This document shows, in pieces, positions 1 to 8,692 of a stretch of DNA of 48,813 nt (positions are counted from its first letter, which is position 1; every line of letters begins with the position of its first letter). The notes under the pieces are model-generated. The model did no database searches, was not told the origin of the DNA, and worked only from the letters and a program-made list of their open reading frames with translations. This DNA comes from an uncultured Opitutia bacterium (GTDB taxonomy: Bacteria > Verrucomicrobiota > Verrucomicrobiia > Opitutales > Opitutaceae): the NCBI GenBank assembly GCA_903839035.1, contig CAIMAQ010000039.1, positions 1-48,813 on the forward strand, read 5' to 3'. Made by a program: the position numbers and the translations under genes.

Positions 1-404
1 CGCAGGTCGTCAATTACGCGGGGTTCTATGACGAGCTGCTGGCCCGCGACCGGCTCGACACCACCGGCCTCGGCAACGGCGTCGCCCTCCCCCACGCCCG
101 CACCGAGCACGTCAGGGAGATCGTCCTCGCCGTCGGCCGCAGTGACCCCGGCATCGCCATGGACCAGGGGGGTGAACTCGTCCGGCTGTTCTTCGTGCTC
201 GGCACGCCCAAGTCCAAGCCCGGTGACTACCTCGCCGTCGTCAGCGCCCTCTGCAAGCTGCTGCGCGAGGCACCCACGCGCGAGGCCCTTCTCGCCGCCG
301 CCACGCCGGAGGAATTTATCGGCGTCATCCGCGCCGCCGAGGAAAAGCTCGCCGCGCCTGCCCTGAGCCCGTCGAACGGGCCGGTCCACCCCCCCCGCCC
401 ATGA
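1..404 (+). CDS. PTS EIIA (fructose/nitrogen type) domain protein, 5' end missing
   Basis: The reading frame is open from base 3 and ends with TGA at 402-404; the start lies outside the window. The visible 133 residues contain the EIIA-2 phosphorylation motif ALPHARTEH, with the phospho-accepting His encoded at 93-95. They also contain the family's C-terminal part (LVRLFFVLGTP, then the helix with LCKLLRE). Such proteins accept phosphate from HPr or NPr. A stand-alone regulatory PtsN-like role is as likely as sugar transport, because no EIIB or EIIC gene is visible. The stop overlaps the corA start in an ATGA, so the two genes are probably translationally coupled. A run of eight C lies at 389-396, just before the stop. 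The family call is firm; the substrate is unknown. Confidence 0.85.
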   Translation, partial: QVVNYAGFYDELLARDRLDTTGLGNGVALPHARTEHVREIVLAVGRSDPGIAMDQGGELVRLFFVLGTPKSKPGDYLAVVSALCKLLREAPTREALLAAATPEEFIGVIRAAEEKLAAPALSPSNGPVHPPRP

Positions 405-1375
405 TCCGCTCCTTTGTCTTCAGCGAGGGCAAGCTCGCCAGCCAGGATCTCGCCATCGAGGCCCTGCGGATCGTGCGCGCCGACAAGGGGCTGATCCTGT
501 GGATCGACCTGGACAACCCCACCGAGGAGGAGATCAAGACCATCCTCTCGGGCGTCTTCGAGTTTCACCCGCTGACCATCGAGGACTGCGTCACCCCGAG
601 CTCACTGCCCAAGATCGAGGACTACGAGGAATACCTCTTCCTCGTCATGCACGCCGTGGATTTCAACCGCTCCGACAAATTCGCCACGACCGAACTCGAC
701 CTGTTTCTCGGCAAGGATTACCTCGTCACCTACCATCGCACGCCGCTGAAGTCCGTCCAGGGGGCCATTGACCGCGCGACCAAGGGCGCCGGCTTTCTCG
801 CCCGCGGGCCGGACCGCCTCGCGCACACCGTGCTCGACCTGCTGGTGGACAACTACCAACCCGTGATGGTCGAACTCGTGCGGGAGCTGGAGGAGATCGA
901 GGAAAGCGTCCTGACGAAGGACTCCTCGTCCAAGGCCTTCATGTCCGAGATCCTCAAGGTCCGGGGCGATTTCTCCCAACTCCGCGCCATCGCGGGCCCG
1001 CAGCGCGAGGTGATCGAGCGGCTGTCCCGGGGGGAAAACAAACTCATCCGGGCGACGATGCTGCCGTACTTCCGCGACCTCCGCGACAACCTCGCGCGGC
1101 TCGACGCCATCGGCGCCAGCCACCACGAACGGCTGATGATGGCCTTCGACATTTTCCTCAACAAGGCGGCCTTCGAAGCCAACGAGGGCATCAAGTTCCT
1201 TACCGCCCTCACCGCCGTCACGCTGCCCATGGTGATGGTCGGCGGATGGTACGGCATGAATTTCGACCACATGCCCGAGCTCCGCTCGCCGCACGGCTAC
1301 CTGTGGGCCGGCTGCCTCACCCTCGTGAGCACTGCCCTGATGGTGATCTACCTGAAGAAGAAAAAGTGGTTCTGA
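401..1375 (+). CDS. corA: CorA family Mg2+/Co2+ transporter
   Basis: This 324-residue protein has the CorA layout: a long soluble N-terminal domain, a long helix rich in charged residues, and two C-terminal membrane segments. The signature YGMNF (residues 284-288) lies at the end of the first membrane segment, where the family forms its selectivity filter. The second segment runs to a KKKKWF tail. Length matches the usual 310-330 residues. The ATG at 401 overlaps the stop of the EIIA gene, which suggests one transcript. A 13-bp hairpin just downstream separates it from the convergent DUF2071 gene. The family assignment is strong; the choice among Mg2+, Co2+ and Ni2+ cannot be read from the sequence. 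Confidence 0.93.
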   Translation: MIRSFVFSEGKLASQDLAIEALRIVRADKGLILWIDLDNPTEEEIKTILSGVFEFHPLTIEDCVTPSSLPKIEDYEEYLFLVMHAVDFNRSDKFATTELDLFLGKDYLVTYHRTPLKSVQGAIDRATKGAGFLARGPDRLAHTVLDLLVDNYQPVMVELVRELEEIEESVLTKDSSSKAFMSEILKVRGDFSQLRAIAGPQREVIERLSRGENKLIRATMLPYFRDLRDNLARLDAIGASHHERLMMAFDIFLNKAAFEANEGIKFLTALTAVTLPMVMVGGWYGMNFDHMPELRSPHGYLWAGCLTLVSTALMVIYLKKKKWF

Positions 1376-1394
1376 GGCATCGCCCGGGGATGCA

Positions 1395-1433
1395 GTGCCC
1401 CACCGCGTCCCCGGTCCGTCCGCGGTGGGGCAC
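1395..1433. terminator. Hairpin between convergent genes
   Basis: A 13-bp perfect stem (GTGCCCCACCGCG at 1395-1407 with its complement at 1421-1433) closes a 13-base loop. It sits between the ends of corA (+) and the DUF2071 gene (-). There is no T-tract, so this is a candidate bidirectional terminator or RNA-stabilising hairpin rather than a classic intrinsic terminator. Confidence 0.55.
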
Positions 1434-1444
1434 CGCGGCACCAC

Positions 1445-2197
1445 CTATCCCGCCCGCCGCAGCGGAAAAACATCCACGTCCACCGCCGCCGCCGCACAGC
1501 GGTGATCCGGCGGCCGGCCTGCCGGGTCGAAGCCCGCGAGCCGCATCATCCCGTCATCCCACACCGGCACCTCCGCTCCGGCCACTTGGTAGGGAGTGTG
1601 CGCCACCCTCCCGGCATAAAGGCGCTGCCGCCGGGCAGCGTGGGCAAACAGCGTGTACCGCTCGATCAGGAAAAATTCCAGCGAGCCCGGCTGCGCCGCC
1701 TGCCCCGGTCCCGCCGGCCGGTAGAGAAACCGGCTCTCCTCCGCCTGACCGCACCGGCACGCGGCATAATCCACTTCGCCCGTCACCGCGCTGATAACCG
1801 CGCTCATGACCGCATGCTCGTAGGGCAGATGGAACAGGCCCCGCGCCACTTTCACCGCCAGCCATTGGTTGCAATCGAGCGAATAAAACCAGACGCCCGG
1901 CCGCCCGGCCGCATCGTGGACATACGTGCGCACGTTCAGCTCGAGGAAATTGGACCCGCCCGGCACCGCCGGAAATCCCGCCGGCCGTACGCGGCGCATG
2001 AAAAACGGCACCAGCCCGATCCACGCCCGGCCCTCAAACGTGTCGACCGTGAGCCCCGCCGGCAGCGTGCCCTGCACCGCCGCGGCGTCCCACGCCCAGT
2101 GCAGGAAGAGCAGGTGCGCCCACTGCTGCCGCATCACCGGCTGCCCCATCGGGCGGTCACGTGCAGCGAGGCGTTGGGCAAGTGTGGGCGTGGACAC
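1445..2197 (-). CDS. DUF2071 (YqjF-like) family protein
   Basis: A soluble protein of 250 residues. Its order of motifs fits the DUF2071/YqjF family: an N-terminal WAHLLFLHWAWD segment, then AWIGLVPFFMRRVRP, then the conserved LNVRTYV strand and a central GVWFYSLDCN strand. The biochemical function of the family is not established. The first start is a GTG at 2197; an ATG at 2149 (MGQPVMRQQ) would also keep the whole conserved domain. It diverges from the M28 peptidase gene, with about 110 bp between them. Confidence 0.8.
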   Translation of the reverse strand: MSTPTLAQRLAARDRPMGQPVMRQQWAHLLFLHWAWDAAAVQGTLPAGLTVDTFEGRAWIGLVPFFMRRVRPAGFPAVPGGSNFLELNVRTYVHDAAGRPGVWFYSLDCNQWLAVKVARGLFHLPYEHAVMSAVISAVTGEVDYAACRCGQAEESRFLYRPAGPGQAAQPGSLEFFLIERYTLFAHAARRQRLYAGRVAHTPYQVAGAEVPVWDDGMMRLAGFDPAGRPPDHRCAAAAVDVDVFPLRRAG

Positions 2198-2306
2198 GCT
2201 TCACGGTGGCATAATTCCCCTTGGCGGCAAGGTGGCCGGGCCCGCCCACCTCGTCATATCGCGGATTCCATCTTGTCTCATTTCCCGCCCGGAAAGACCC
2301 TGAGCC

Positions 2307-3716
2307 ATGCGTCCGTCATTGTTTTTCGCCTCCGGCCTCATTCTCGCCACGCTCGTCGGCGCGGCGGAGCCTGCGGCCCCAGCCCAGCCCACGCCGCCCC
2401 CGGCAGATCTCGCGGCCGAGACGGTGAACCGGATTTTCGCCGAGGCCCTGGCCCACGGGCAGGCCCATGACCAGCTGCGCGAGCTGACCACGCTCTATCC
2501 CGGCCGGCTCGCCGGCTCGAAATCCCTCGAGGGTGCCGTCGAGTGGGGCGCCCAGGTGCTCAGCGGCATGGGCCTTACCCACGTTCGCTTGCAGGACGCC
2601 ATGGTGCCGCATTGGGAGCGCGGGGCGCCGGAGTCCGTACAGTTGCTCGGCGCCAAGGGACCGACGCCGCTCGCCGCCGCCGCGCTGGGCAATTCCGCCG
2701 CCACACCCGCCGGCGGCCTCACCGCCGGCGTCATCGAGGTCCACAGCGTTGCCGAGGTGGAAAAACTCGGGCGCGAGCGCGTCGCCGGAAAAATCATTTT
2801 CTTCAACCGCCCGATGGATCCGACGCTGTTCCGCACCATGCAGGCCTACGGCGGTGCCGGCGACCAGCGCAACCAGGGCCCGGGCGTCGCGGCGAAATTC
2901 GGCGCGGCCGGCGCTCTGACCCGCTCGTTGACCCTCGCCCTCGATGACCTGCCCCACACCGGCAACTCCACCTTCCCCGCCGGTGTCCCGGCCATTCCGG
3001 CCGCCGCCCTCAGCGCGGTCGCCGCCGACCGGCTCTCCGCCGCGCTCGCCACTGATTCGCAGCTGCACGTTCACGTCGAAATCCACGCCCGCAAGCTGCC
3101 CGACGCGCTGTCGCACAACGTTATCGGCGAGATCCGCGGCTCGGAGTTTCCCGACCAGATCCTCCTCGTCGGCGGCCACCTCGACAGCTGGGACATCGCT
3201 CCCGGCGCCCATGACGATGGCTCAGGTGTGGTCCAGTCGTTCGAGGTGATGCGGATCTTCCGCGTCCTCGGCCTCAAACCCCGCCACACGATCCGCTGCG
3301 TGCTCTTCACCAACGAGGAAAACGGCCGGGGCGGCGCCGCCGCTTATACCTCCGCCGCCCGGACAGCCGCGGAACGCCATGTCTTCGCCGTCGAGACCGA
3401 CAACGGTGGCTTTGCTCCCACCGGCTTCAACCTCGGCAGCACGCAGGGCAACATCCACGAGCGCGCCGCCCGCTGGCGCCCGCTGTTCGAGCCGTGGGGC
3501 GTGTGGAATTTCACCAAGGGCGCCGGCGGCGCCGACATCTCCACCCTGATGCTGCAGGGCGTGCCCGTCGCCGGCCTCACCCCCGACTCGCAGCGCTACT
3601 TCGACTACCACCACGCGGTCAGCGACAGCATCGACAAGGTAAACCCCCGCGAACTCCACCTCGGCGCCGCGGCCTGCGCCGCACTTATCTGGCTGGTGGA
3701 TCAGCAGGGGCTGTAG
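2307..3716 (+). CDS. Secreted M28 family zinc peptidase (carboxypeptidase Q-like)
   Basis: A 469-residue exported peptidase. Residues 1-20 form a signal peptide (MRPSLFFASGLILATLVGAA). A PA-like insert follows, and then the M28 catalytic domain. Visible metal-site elements are GGHLDSW (His291), AHDDGSG (Asp303), NEEN (Glu337/Glu338) and the late DYHHAVSD histidine pair. The family uses two zinc ions to remove amino acids or dipeptides from peptide ends, and the arrangement resembles plasma glutamate carboxypeptidase. It probably acts in the periplasm or outside the cell. A HAD phosphatase gene follows 57 bp downstream on the same strand. Confidence 0.9.
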   Translation: MRPSLFFASGLILATLVGAAEPAAPAQPTPPPADLAAETVNRIFAEALAHGQAHDQLRELTTLYPGRLAGSKSLEGAVEWGAQVLSGMGLTHVRLQDAMVPHWERGAPESVQLLGAKGPTPLAAAALGNSAATPAGGLTAGVIEVHSVAEVEKLGRERVAGKIIFFNRPMDPTLFRTMQAYGGAGDQRNQGPGVAAKFGAAGALTRSLTLALDDLPHTGNSTFPAGVPAIPAAALSAVAADRLSAALATDSQLHVHVEIHARKLPDALSHNVIGEIRGSEFPDQILLVGGHLDSWDIAPGAHDDGSGVVQSFEVMRIFRVLGLKPRHTIRCVLFTNEENGRGGAAAYTSAARTAAERHVFAVETDNGGFAPTGFNLGSTQGNIHERAARWRPLFEPWGVWNFTKGAGGADISTLMLQGVPVAGLTPDSQRYFDYHHAVSDSIDKVNPRELHLGAAACAALIWLVDQQGL

Positions 3717-3727
3717 CCCCTGCCCTA

Positions 3728-3763
3728 GGCCATATAGGACGCATAGGACCCATCGGCCCTGTC
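3728..3763. repeat. Short repeat-bearing spacer
   Basis: The 57-bp gap between the M28 gene and the HAD gene holds two tandem copies of CATAGGAC-like words, framed by GGCC sequences (GGCCATATAGGAC ... CCCATCGGCC). The arrangement is partly palindromic. It may be a remnant of a word-repeat element; this is weak evidence. Confidence 0.3.
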
Positions 3764-3773
3764 TCTTCCAGCC

Positions 3774-4421
3774 ATGATCAAGGCTCTCATCTTCGATTTC
3801 GACGGCCTGATCCTCGACACCGAATCCGCCCTCATCAGCGCCTACGCGGATGTCCATGCCGCCCACGGCGTGGCCTTTGACTACGCGCACTTCCTGCGCT
3901 CGGTCGGGCACGCCGACTACGCCTTCGACCCGTGGCATGCCTTCGAGAAACGCGCCGACCGCGCCGCGTTCGAGCTCGAGCGCCGAGCCTTCAACCGCGA
4001 GCGTGACCTGCAGCTGCCGATCCTCCCCGGAGTCGTCGCCCTGCTCGACGCCGCCCGGTCCCACCCGCTGCGCGTCGGTCTCGCCTCCAACTCCGGCCAC
4101 GCCCATTGCGAGCGCCACCTCGCCCGCCTCGGCCTGCTCGACCGCTTCGAGTTCCTCGCCTGCCGCGAGGACGTCCCGCTGCCGAAGCCCGCACCCGACC
4201 TCTACAAGCTTGTCCTAAACCGCTTCGGCCTGCGTGGGCACGAGGCGATCGCCTTCGAGGACTCCCACACCGGCAGCCTCGCCGCCAAGCGCGCTAACCT
4301 CTGGACCGTCGCCGTGCCCAATCCCTCCACCGCCCACCACGATTTCAAGCACGTTGATCTCAAGGCCCCCTCGCTCGCCGAGGTGAAACTCGACGAGCTG
4401 ATCGCGAAGTTCGGAAAGTAG
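3774..4421 (+). CDS. HAD family phosphatase (beta-phosphoglucomutase-like subfamily)
   Basis: A cytoplasmic protein of 215 residues. The N-terminus carries HAD motif I (FDFDGLILDTE), whose first Asp is the nucleophile. Motif II is the SNSG segment near residue 104, motif III the Lys in LPKPAPDLY, and motif IV FEDSHTG. The helical cap between motifs I and II and the overall length fit subfamily IA proteins such as beta-phosphoglucomutases and sugar phosphatases. The substrate cannot be assigned. The TAG stop at 4419-4421 lies inside the terminus of a repeat element (see 4418-4621). Confidence 0.85.
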   Translation: MIKALIFDFDGLILDTESALISAYADVHAAHGVAFDYAHFLRSVGHADYAFDPWHAFEKRADRAAFELERRAFNRERDLQLPILPGVVALLDAARSHPLRVGLASNSGHAHCERHLARLGLLDRFEFLACREDVPLPKPAPDLYKLVLNRFGLRGHEAIAFEDSHTGSLAAKRANLWTVAVPNPSTAHHDFKHVDLKAPSLAEVKLDELIAKFGK

Positions 4422-4621
4422 GACGGGGCTTCGACCCGCCCCGGCTCCCCCCCCCCCCCGCACTGTCATTGCGAGGAAGCCCAACGGGCTGACGTGGCAA
4501 TCCATTCGGCCGGTTCGACAGGCTCAGGCCCCGAGCCAAGTCGGGGGATAGATTGCCGCGGCGGCCCGCAGCGGGTCACCGCGCAATGACAAAGAGGGCG
4601 GGTCAAAGATCCGCCCTACTC
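4418..4621. repeat. Composite REP-like element, copy 1
   Basis: This element fills the gap between the convergent HAD and M3 peptidase genes. The core is an inverted repeat, GTCATTGCGAGG at 4465-4476 against CGCAATGAC at 4582-4590. The ends are short GC hairpins: GTAGGACGGGGC-ttc-GACCCGCCCC on the left, and GGGCGGGTC-aaa-GATCCGCCC followed by TACT on the right. A C13 homopolymer lies at 4447-4459. The left end supplies the TAG stop of the HAD gene. The same design recurs at 6603-6771. Confidence 0.75.
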
Positions 4622-4628
4622 GTTGGCC

Positions 4629-6518
4629 TTATTTGGTGATCTTGGCGGCCTCGGCCTCCATCTGGGACACGAGCTCGTCCATCTGGTCCACCACGGCCTG
4701 CACCGTGGCGCGCTGGGTCAGGTCGACGCCGGCTTTTTGGAGCTGCCCCATCGGGTAGTCGTTGCCGCCGCTGCGCAGCAGCGTGAGGTAGCGTTCCGTC
4801 GCGGCCTTGCGCGCCGCCGGCTCGCCCACCGTCATGTCCTTGAACAGCTTGGCCGATGAGGCAAAGCAGGTCGCATATTGGTAGACGTAGTAGGGCGAAT
4901 TGTAGAAGTGCGGGATACGCGTCCAAGTGTACTTGTAGGCATCGTCGATCGTGACCGCGTCGCCATAGTAATCCTTCAGCAGTTTCAGGTAGATGGCGTT
5001 CAAGGCCGACGACGTCACGGGCCGGCCCTGCTCGACCAGCCGGTGGGCCTGAAGCTCGAAGTCAGCGAACAACACCTGCGTGTAGAAGGTGCCGACGATG
5101 GAATCGACCGCGTGCTGCAGGAGCAGGAAGCGCTCCTTCGGGTCCGTGGTGGTCGCCAGCAGCTTGTTCAGCAGGAACCGCTCGTTGGTCGTCGAGGCCA
5201 CTTCGGCCACGAAAATCGTGTAGCCCGACGTCACGAACGGCTGGGTCTCATAGGACAGCACCGTGTGCATCCCGTGGCCGGCCTCGTGGGCAAAGGTGAA
5301 CACCGCGTCGAGGGTGTCGTTGTAGTTCAGCAGCAGGTAGGGGCCCACCCCGTAGACGCCCGCGCAATACGCGCCGCTGCGCTTGCCGTCGTTCTCGTAG
5401 ACGTCAATCCGCCCGCCGGAGACGAACTTCCGGTATTTCGCCACGTAGTCCTCGCCGAGGGGCGCGACGGACGAGATCACGAGGTCCTTCGAGGTCTCAT
5501 AGGGATAAACCTTCTCGTTCTTGAAGATCGGGATCTGCCCGTCGTACAGGTGGTAGGTCTCGAGTCCCAGCAGCTTCTTGCGCAGCTTCAGGTAGCGCTG
5601 CAGCGGGCCCGTGCCCGCGCGCACCGCGTCGAGCAGCGTGGACACGACCGCCGGCGGGATGTTGTCCCCGTCAAGGGCCGCATCGAGGGTGGTCGGGTAA
5701 TTCCGCGCCTGGGCCGTGAACCAGCCCCGCTCCATCACCCCGTTGTAGATTGCCGCGTAGGTGTGCTCCGTCGCCGCGTAGGTCTTGAGGTAGGCCTCGA
5801 AGGCCTTGGCCCGGTCGGCCTGGTGGTAGTTCGTCGCCAGCACCAGCTGGTAGTTGCCCGGCGACAGGGTGCGCTCCTTGCCGTCGGACAGCGTGACCTT
5901 CGGGAACTTGATGTCCGACGTGCTCAGCTCCTGGAACGTCGCCGTCGGCGTCTGGTTGAAGCGCGAGGCGAAGGAGAGCAGCCGTTCGCCCTTCTCATCC
6001 AGCACGTGGGTCTGCTGGCGGTAGTTGTCCAGGATGGTGTAGCGGTACGGCGCGAGCGCCGGCGTCGCCGCGATCCACTGCTCCATGGTCGCCTGCGGGA
6101 TGCTGAGCAGCTCGGGCGTGAACCACGCGGTGGCCGTGCCGAACTTCGCGAAGATCGCGCCGACGCGCTGGAATTTCCCCGCCACTTCCTGGTCCCGCGT
6201 GTCGGTGTCGCGCTGCAGCGACGGATAGCGGTAGACCTTGTACTGCATCATGCCGATCTCATCGAAGGCCTGGTAGGCCTTCAGCACCGCCGGCGCGCCA
6301 TTCTTCAGTGTGCCCTTCAGCGCGGCAAACGCATCCATCTTCACCTGCATGTCGGCCATCCCGGCTTCCCATGCCGCCCAGTTGGGGTAGATCGCGGTGA
6401 AATCCCAGCGATACTGCGCGGGAATTTCCGCGCGAATGTGCGTCTCCGGTTTGGCCAGGCCGGCCAGGCCGCCGGCCGCGGGAACCAGCGCCAGCAGGGC
6501 GGCGAGGCTACGATACAT
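4629..6518 (-). CDS. pepF: M3 family oligoendopeptidase F-like, exported
   Basis: This metallopeptidase has 629 residues from the chosen start. The zinc-binding motif HEAGH (His411, Glu412, His415) sits in FAHEAGHGMHT, the M3 signature. The C-terminal TRIPHFYNSPYYVYQYA block is typical of the oligoendopeptidase F branch. The ATG at 6518 starts a signal-peptide-like sequence (MYRSLAALLALVPAAGG), so the enzyme is likely periplasmic, whereas many PepF proteins are cytoplasmic. An ATG at 6542 would add eight residues. It would hydrolyse oligopeptides. Both flanks are occupied by copies of the same composite repeat. Confidence 0.88.
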   Translation of the reverse strand: MYRSLAALLALVPAAGGLAGLAKPETHIRAEIPAQYRWDFTAIYPNWAAWEAGMADMQVKMDAFAALKGTLKNGAPAVLKAYQAFDEIGMMQYKVYRYPSLQRDTDTRDQEVAGKFQRVGAIFAKFGTATAWFTPELLSIPQATMEQWIAATPALAPYRYTILDNYRQQTHVLDEKGERLLSFASRFNQTPTATFQELSTSDIKFPKVTLSDGKERTLSPGNYQLVLATNYHQADRAKAFEAYLKTYAATEHTYAAIYNGVMERGWFTAQARNYPTTLDAALDGDNIPPAVVSTLLDAVRAGTGPLQRYLKLRKKLLGLETYHLYDGQIPIFKNEKVYPYETSKDLVISSVAPLGEDYVAKYRKFVSGGRIDVYENDGKRSGAYCAGVYGVGPYLLLNYNDTLDAVFTFAHEAGHGMHTVLSYETQPFVTSGYTIFVAEVASTTNERFLLNKLLATTTDPKERFLLLQHAVDSIVGTFYTQVLFADFELQAHRLVEQGRPVTSSALNAIYLKLLKDYYGDAVTIDDAYKYTWTRIPHFYNSPYYVYQYATCFASSAKLFKDMTVGEPAARKAATERYLTLLRSGGNDYPMGQLQKAGVDLTQRATVQAVVDQMDELVSQMEAEAAKITK

Positions 6519-6602
6519 CAGTCGGATTCCATGAGGGGTCATCCCCCGAACTTGCCCAGCGGGACGGGCTCCGTCCAGCCCGTTGCGACGACCCGCAGAA
6601 CG

Positions 6603-6771
6603 TAGGGCGGGTCTCCGACCCGCCTCGGCTTGGTGCCCCAAGATTGTCATTGCGAGGAGGCCCTACGGGCTGACGCGTCAATCCATCCGGATGGATTGTT
6701 TCGTCATCCCGCCCAGCCGGGACTCCTCGCAATGACAATCCAAGGCGGGGCAAAGACCCCGCCCTACCCCT
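6603..6771. repeat. Composite REP-like element, copy 2
   Basis: It has the same design as the element at 4418-4621: a left hairpin (GTAGGGCGGGTC-tcc-GACCCGCC), a core TGTCATTGCGAGGAGG paired with CCTCGCAATGACA, an inner ATCCATCCGGATGGAT palindrome, and a right hairpin (GGCGGGG-caaaga-CCCCGCC) followed by CTAC. The right end provides the TAG stop of the ABC-F gene (minus strand, 6764-6766). Confidence 0.75.
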
Positions 6772-8563
6772 CCAACTCCGCCCAGCGCGCATAGGCCGCG
6801 GCCAGGTCGGCCTCGATGTCGTGCAGCCGCGTCGTCGCCTGCTTCACCTCGGCGGCGGGCTTCTTGAAAAACGCGGGATCGGCCAGCTTGGCCGTCAGCT
6901 CGGTCTGCTCCGCCTCGAGCTGCTCGATCGTCTTCGGCAGCGCCTCCTGCTCGGCCCGCTCCTTGTTGGAAAGTTTGCGGGCTTTCTTCCCGGGCGCCGG
7001 CGCAGCCGCCGCATCCTTGGCCGCCCGCTTCGCCTGCTCCGCGGCAGCCGCGGCGGCCAGGGCCTTCTGGGCCTTTTCCTTCTGCCAGTCGTCGTAGCCG
7101 CCGACGTACTCGGTGATCTTTCCCTCGCCCTCGAACACGAGCAGGCTGGTGCAGACTTCGTTCAGGAACGCCCGGTCGTGGCTCACCAGCAGCAGCGTAC
7201 CGCCGAACTCCACGAGCAGGTCCTCCAGCAGCTCCAGCGTCTCCGCATCGAGGTCGTTGGTCGGTTCGTCCAGCACGAGCACGTTGCAGGGCTTCGTGAA
7301 CAGGCGCGCCAGCAGCAGCCGGTTCCGTTCGCCGCCGGACAGCGCCTTGATCGGCGTGCGCGCCCGGCCGGGTTCAAAGAGAAAATCCTCGAGGTACGAG
7401 ATCACGTGGCGTGTCTTGCCGTTGATCGTCACCGTCGCATTGCCGTCGGCCACCGCGTCCTGCACGCGCATCGTCTCGTCGAGCTGCGCGCGCAACTGGT
7501 CAAAATACACGACTTCCAGCCGCGTGCCCTGCTCCACTTTGCCCACCGTGGGCGTGAGCTGGCCCAGCAACAGCCGGAGCAGCGTGGTCTTGCCCGCGCC
7601 GTTGGGGCCGACGATGCCGATCTTGTCGCCGCGCTCGATGCGCGTCGTCAAATCGCGGATGATCCAGCGGTCGGCATATTTGAAACCGGCGTCTTCGCAG
7701 GCGATGACCTTGAAGCCGCTGCGGTCCGCCTCCTGCGCCGTCAGCTTCGACGTGCCCGTCTTGTCGCGCCGGGCGGCGCGCTCCAGCCGCATCTTCTCCA
7801 ACGCGTGAATGCGGTTGTTCGCCCGCGAGCGCTGCGCCTTCACACCGCGGCGGATCCAGACCTCCTCCTGGGCGAGTTTCTTGTCGAACTGCGCGCGCTC
7901 GACTTCCTCGGCCTCCAGCACCGCCTCCTTGCGCACGAGGAACGTGTCGTAGTCGCACGCCCAGCCGATGAGCTTGCCGCGGTCCACTTCCACGATGCGC
8001 GTGGCGATCTTCCGCAAAAACGCCCGGTCGTGCGTCACAAACAGCAGCGCCCCGCCCCATTCGAGCAGGAATTCCTCGAGCCACTGGATCGACTCCAAAT
8101 CCAGGTGATTGGTCGGTTCGTCGAGCAGCAGCAGCTGCGGTGCCTCGACGAGCCCGCGCGCCAGCAGCACGCGGCGTTTTTGCCCGGCCGAGAGTGACGC
8201 AAATTCGCTGTCCGCCGGCAGGCCCATCTGCTCCAGCAGCCGCTCCGCGCGGTCATGGCGCTCCCAGTCGTTGTGTTCCTCGTAGCTGCCACCCTCGCCC
8301 TCGACGACGCTGCGCACCGTGCCCGCGAGCCCGGCCGGCACTTCCTGCCGGAGGGTCGAAAAGACCGCCCCCGCCTGCCGGAACACCTGGCCGTCGTCGG
8401 GTTTGATCTCGCCCGCGATCAGCTTCATCAGCGTGGACTTGCCCGCGCCGTTGCGCCCGACCAGGCAGACGCGCTCGCCGCGGTCAATCTGGAGATTGAC
8501 GCGGTCGAGCAGCGGCGGACCGCCGAAGCTCAGGCTGACATCGAGTAAACTGACAATAGCCAT
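6764..8563 (-). CDS. uup: ABC-F family ATPase (Uup-like)
   Basis: A cytoplasmic protein of 599 residues with two ABC domains and no membrane segment. Domain 1 has Walker A GRNGAGKST near residue 36, signature SLSAGQKRR and Walker B LLLLDEPTNHLDLESIQW. Domain 2 has GPNGAGKTT, ALSGGERNR and LVLDEPTNDLDAETLELL. The NDLD in the second domain and the C-terminal Lys/Ala/Glu-rich coiled coil are typical of Uup. ABC-F proteins act on the ribosome or, for Uup, also on branched DNA intermediates. Start ATG at 8563. The stop codon lies in the neighbouring repeat. Confidence 0.9.
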   Translation of the reverse strand: MAIVSLLDVSLSFGGPPLLDRVNLQIDRGERVCLVGRNGAGKSTLMKLIAGEIKPDDGQVFRQAGAVFSTLRQEVPAGLAGTVRSVVEGEGGSYEEHNDWERHDRAERLLEQMGLPADSEFASLSAGQKRRVLLARGLVEAPQLLLLDEPTNHLDLESIQWLEEFLLEWGGALLFVTHDRAFLRKIATRIVEVDRGKLIGWACDYDTFLVRKEAVLEAEEVERAQFDKKLAQEEVWIRRGVKAQRSRANNRIHALEKMRLERAARRDKTGTSKLTAQEADRSGFKVIACEDAGFKYADRWIIRDLTTRIERGDKIGIVGPNGAGKTTLLRLLLGQLTPTVGKVEQGTRLEVVYFDQLRAQLDETMRVQDAVADGNATVTINGKTRHVISYLEDFLFEPGRARTPIKALSGGERNRLLLARLFTKPCNVLVLDEPTNDLDAETLELLEDLLVEFGGTLLLVSHDRAFLNEVCTSLLVFEGEGKITEYVGGYDDWQKEKAQKALAAAAAAEQAKRAAKDAAAAPAPGKKARKLSNKERAEQEALPKTIEQLEAEQTELTAKLADPAFFKKPAAEVKQATTRLHDIEADLAAAYARWAELEG

Positions 8564-8692
8564 GGGAACCGGTCAGCTTGAAGTCCCACCCTGTGCCAGT
8601 GCAAGAAAAGTACGCCGGACATCACCCGACCCCGGGCCGGGCAGGCCGGGGAAGGCCGAATCACCCAGGTCGATGTACGAATCTCCCGAGGC

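Noticed and set aside
602-1444. Long open frame antisense to corA
   Set aside because: It mirrors a well-supported gene, and its translation is low-complexity, rich in Glu, Val, Gly and His as expected of the complement of GC-rich coding sequence.
4878-6605. 575-codon open frame antisense to the M3 peptidase
   Set aside because: The minus-strand frame has the HEAGH motif and a family match; the plus frame is an Arg/Val/Gln-rich shadow.
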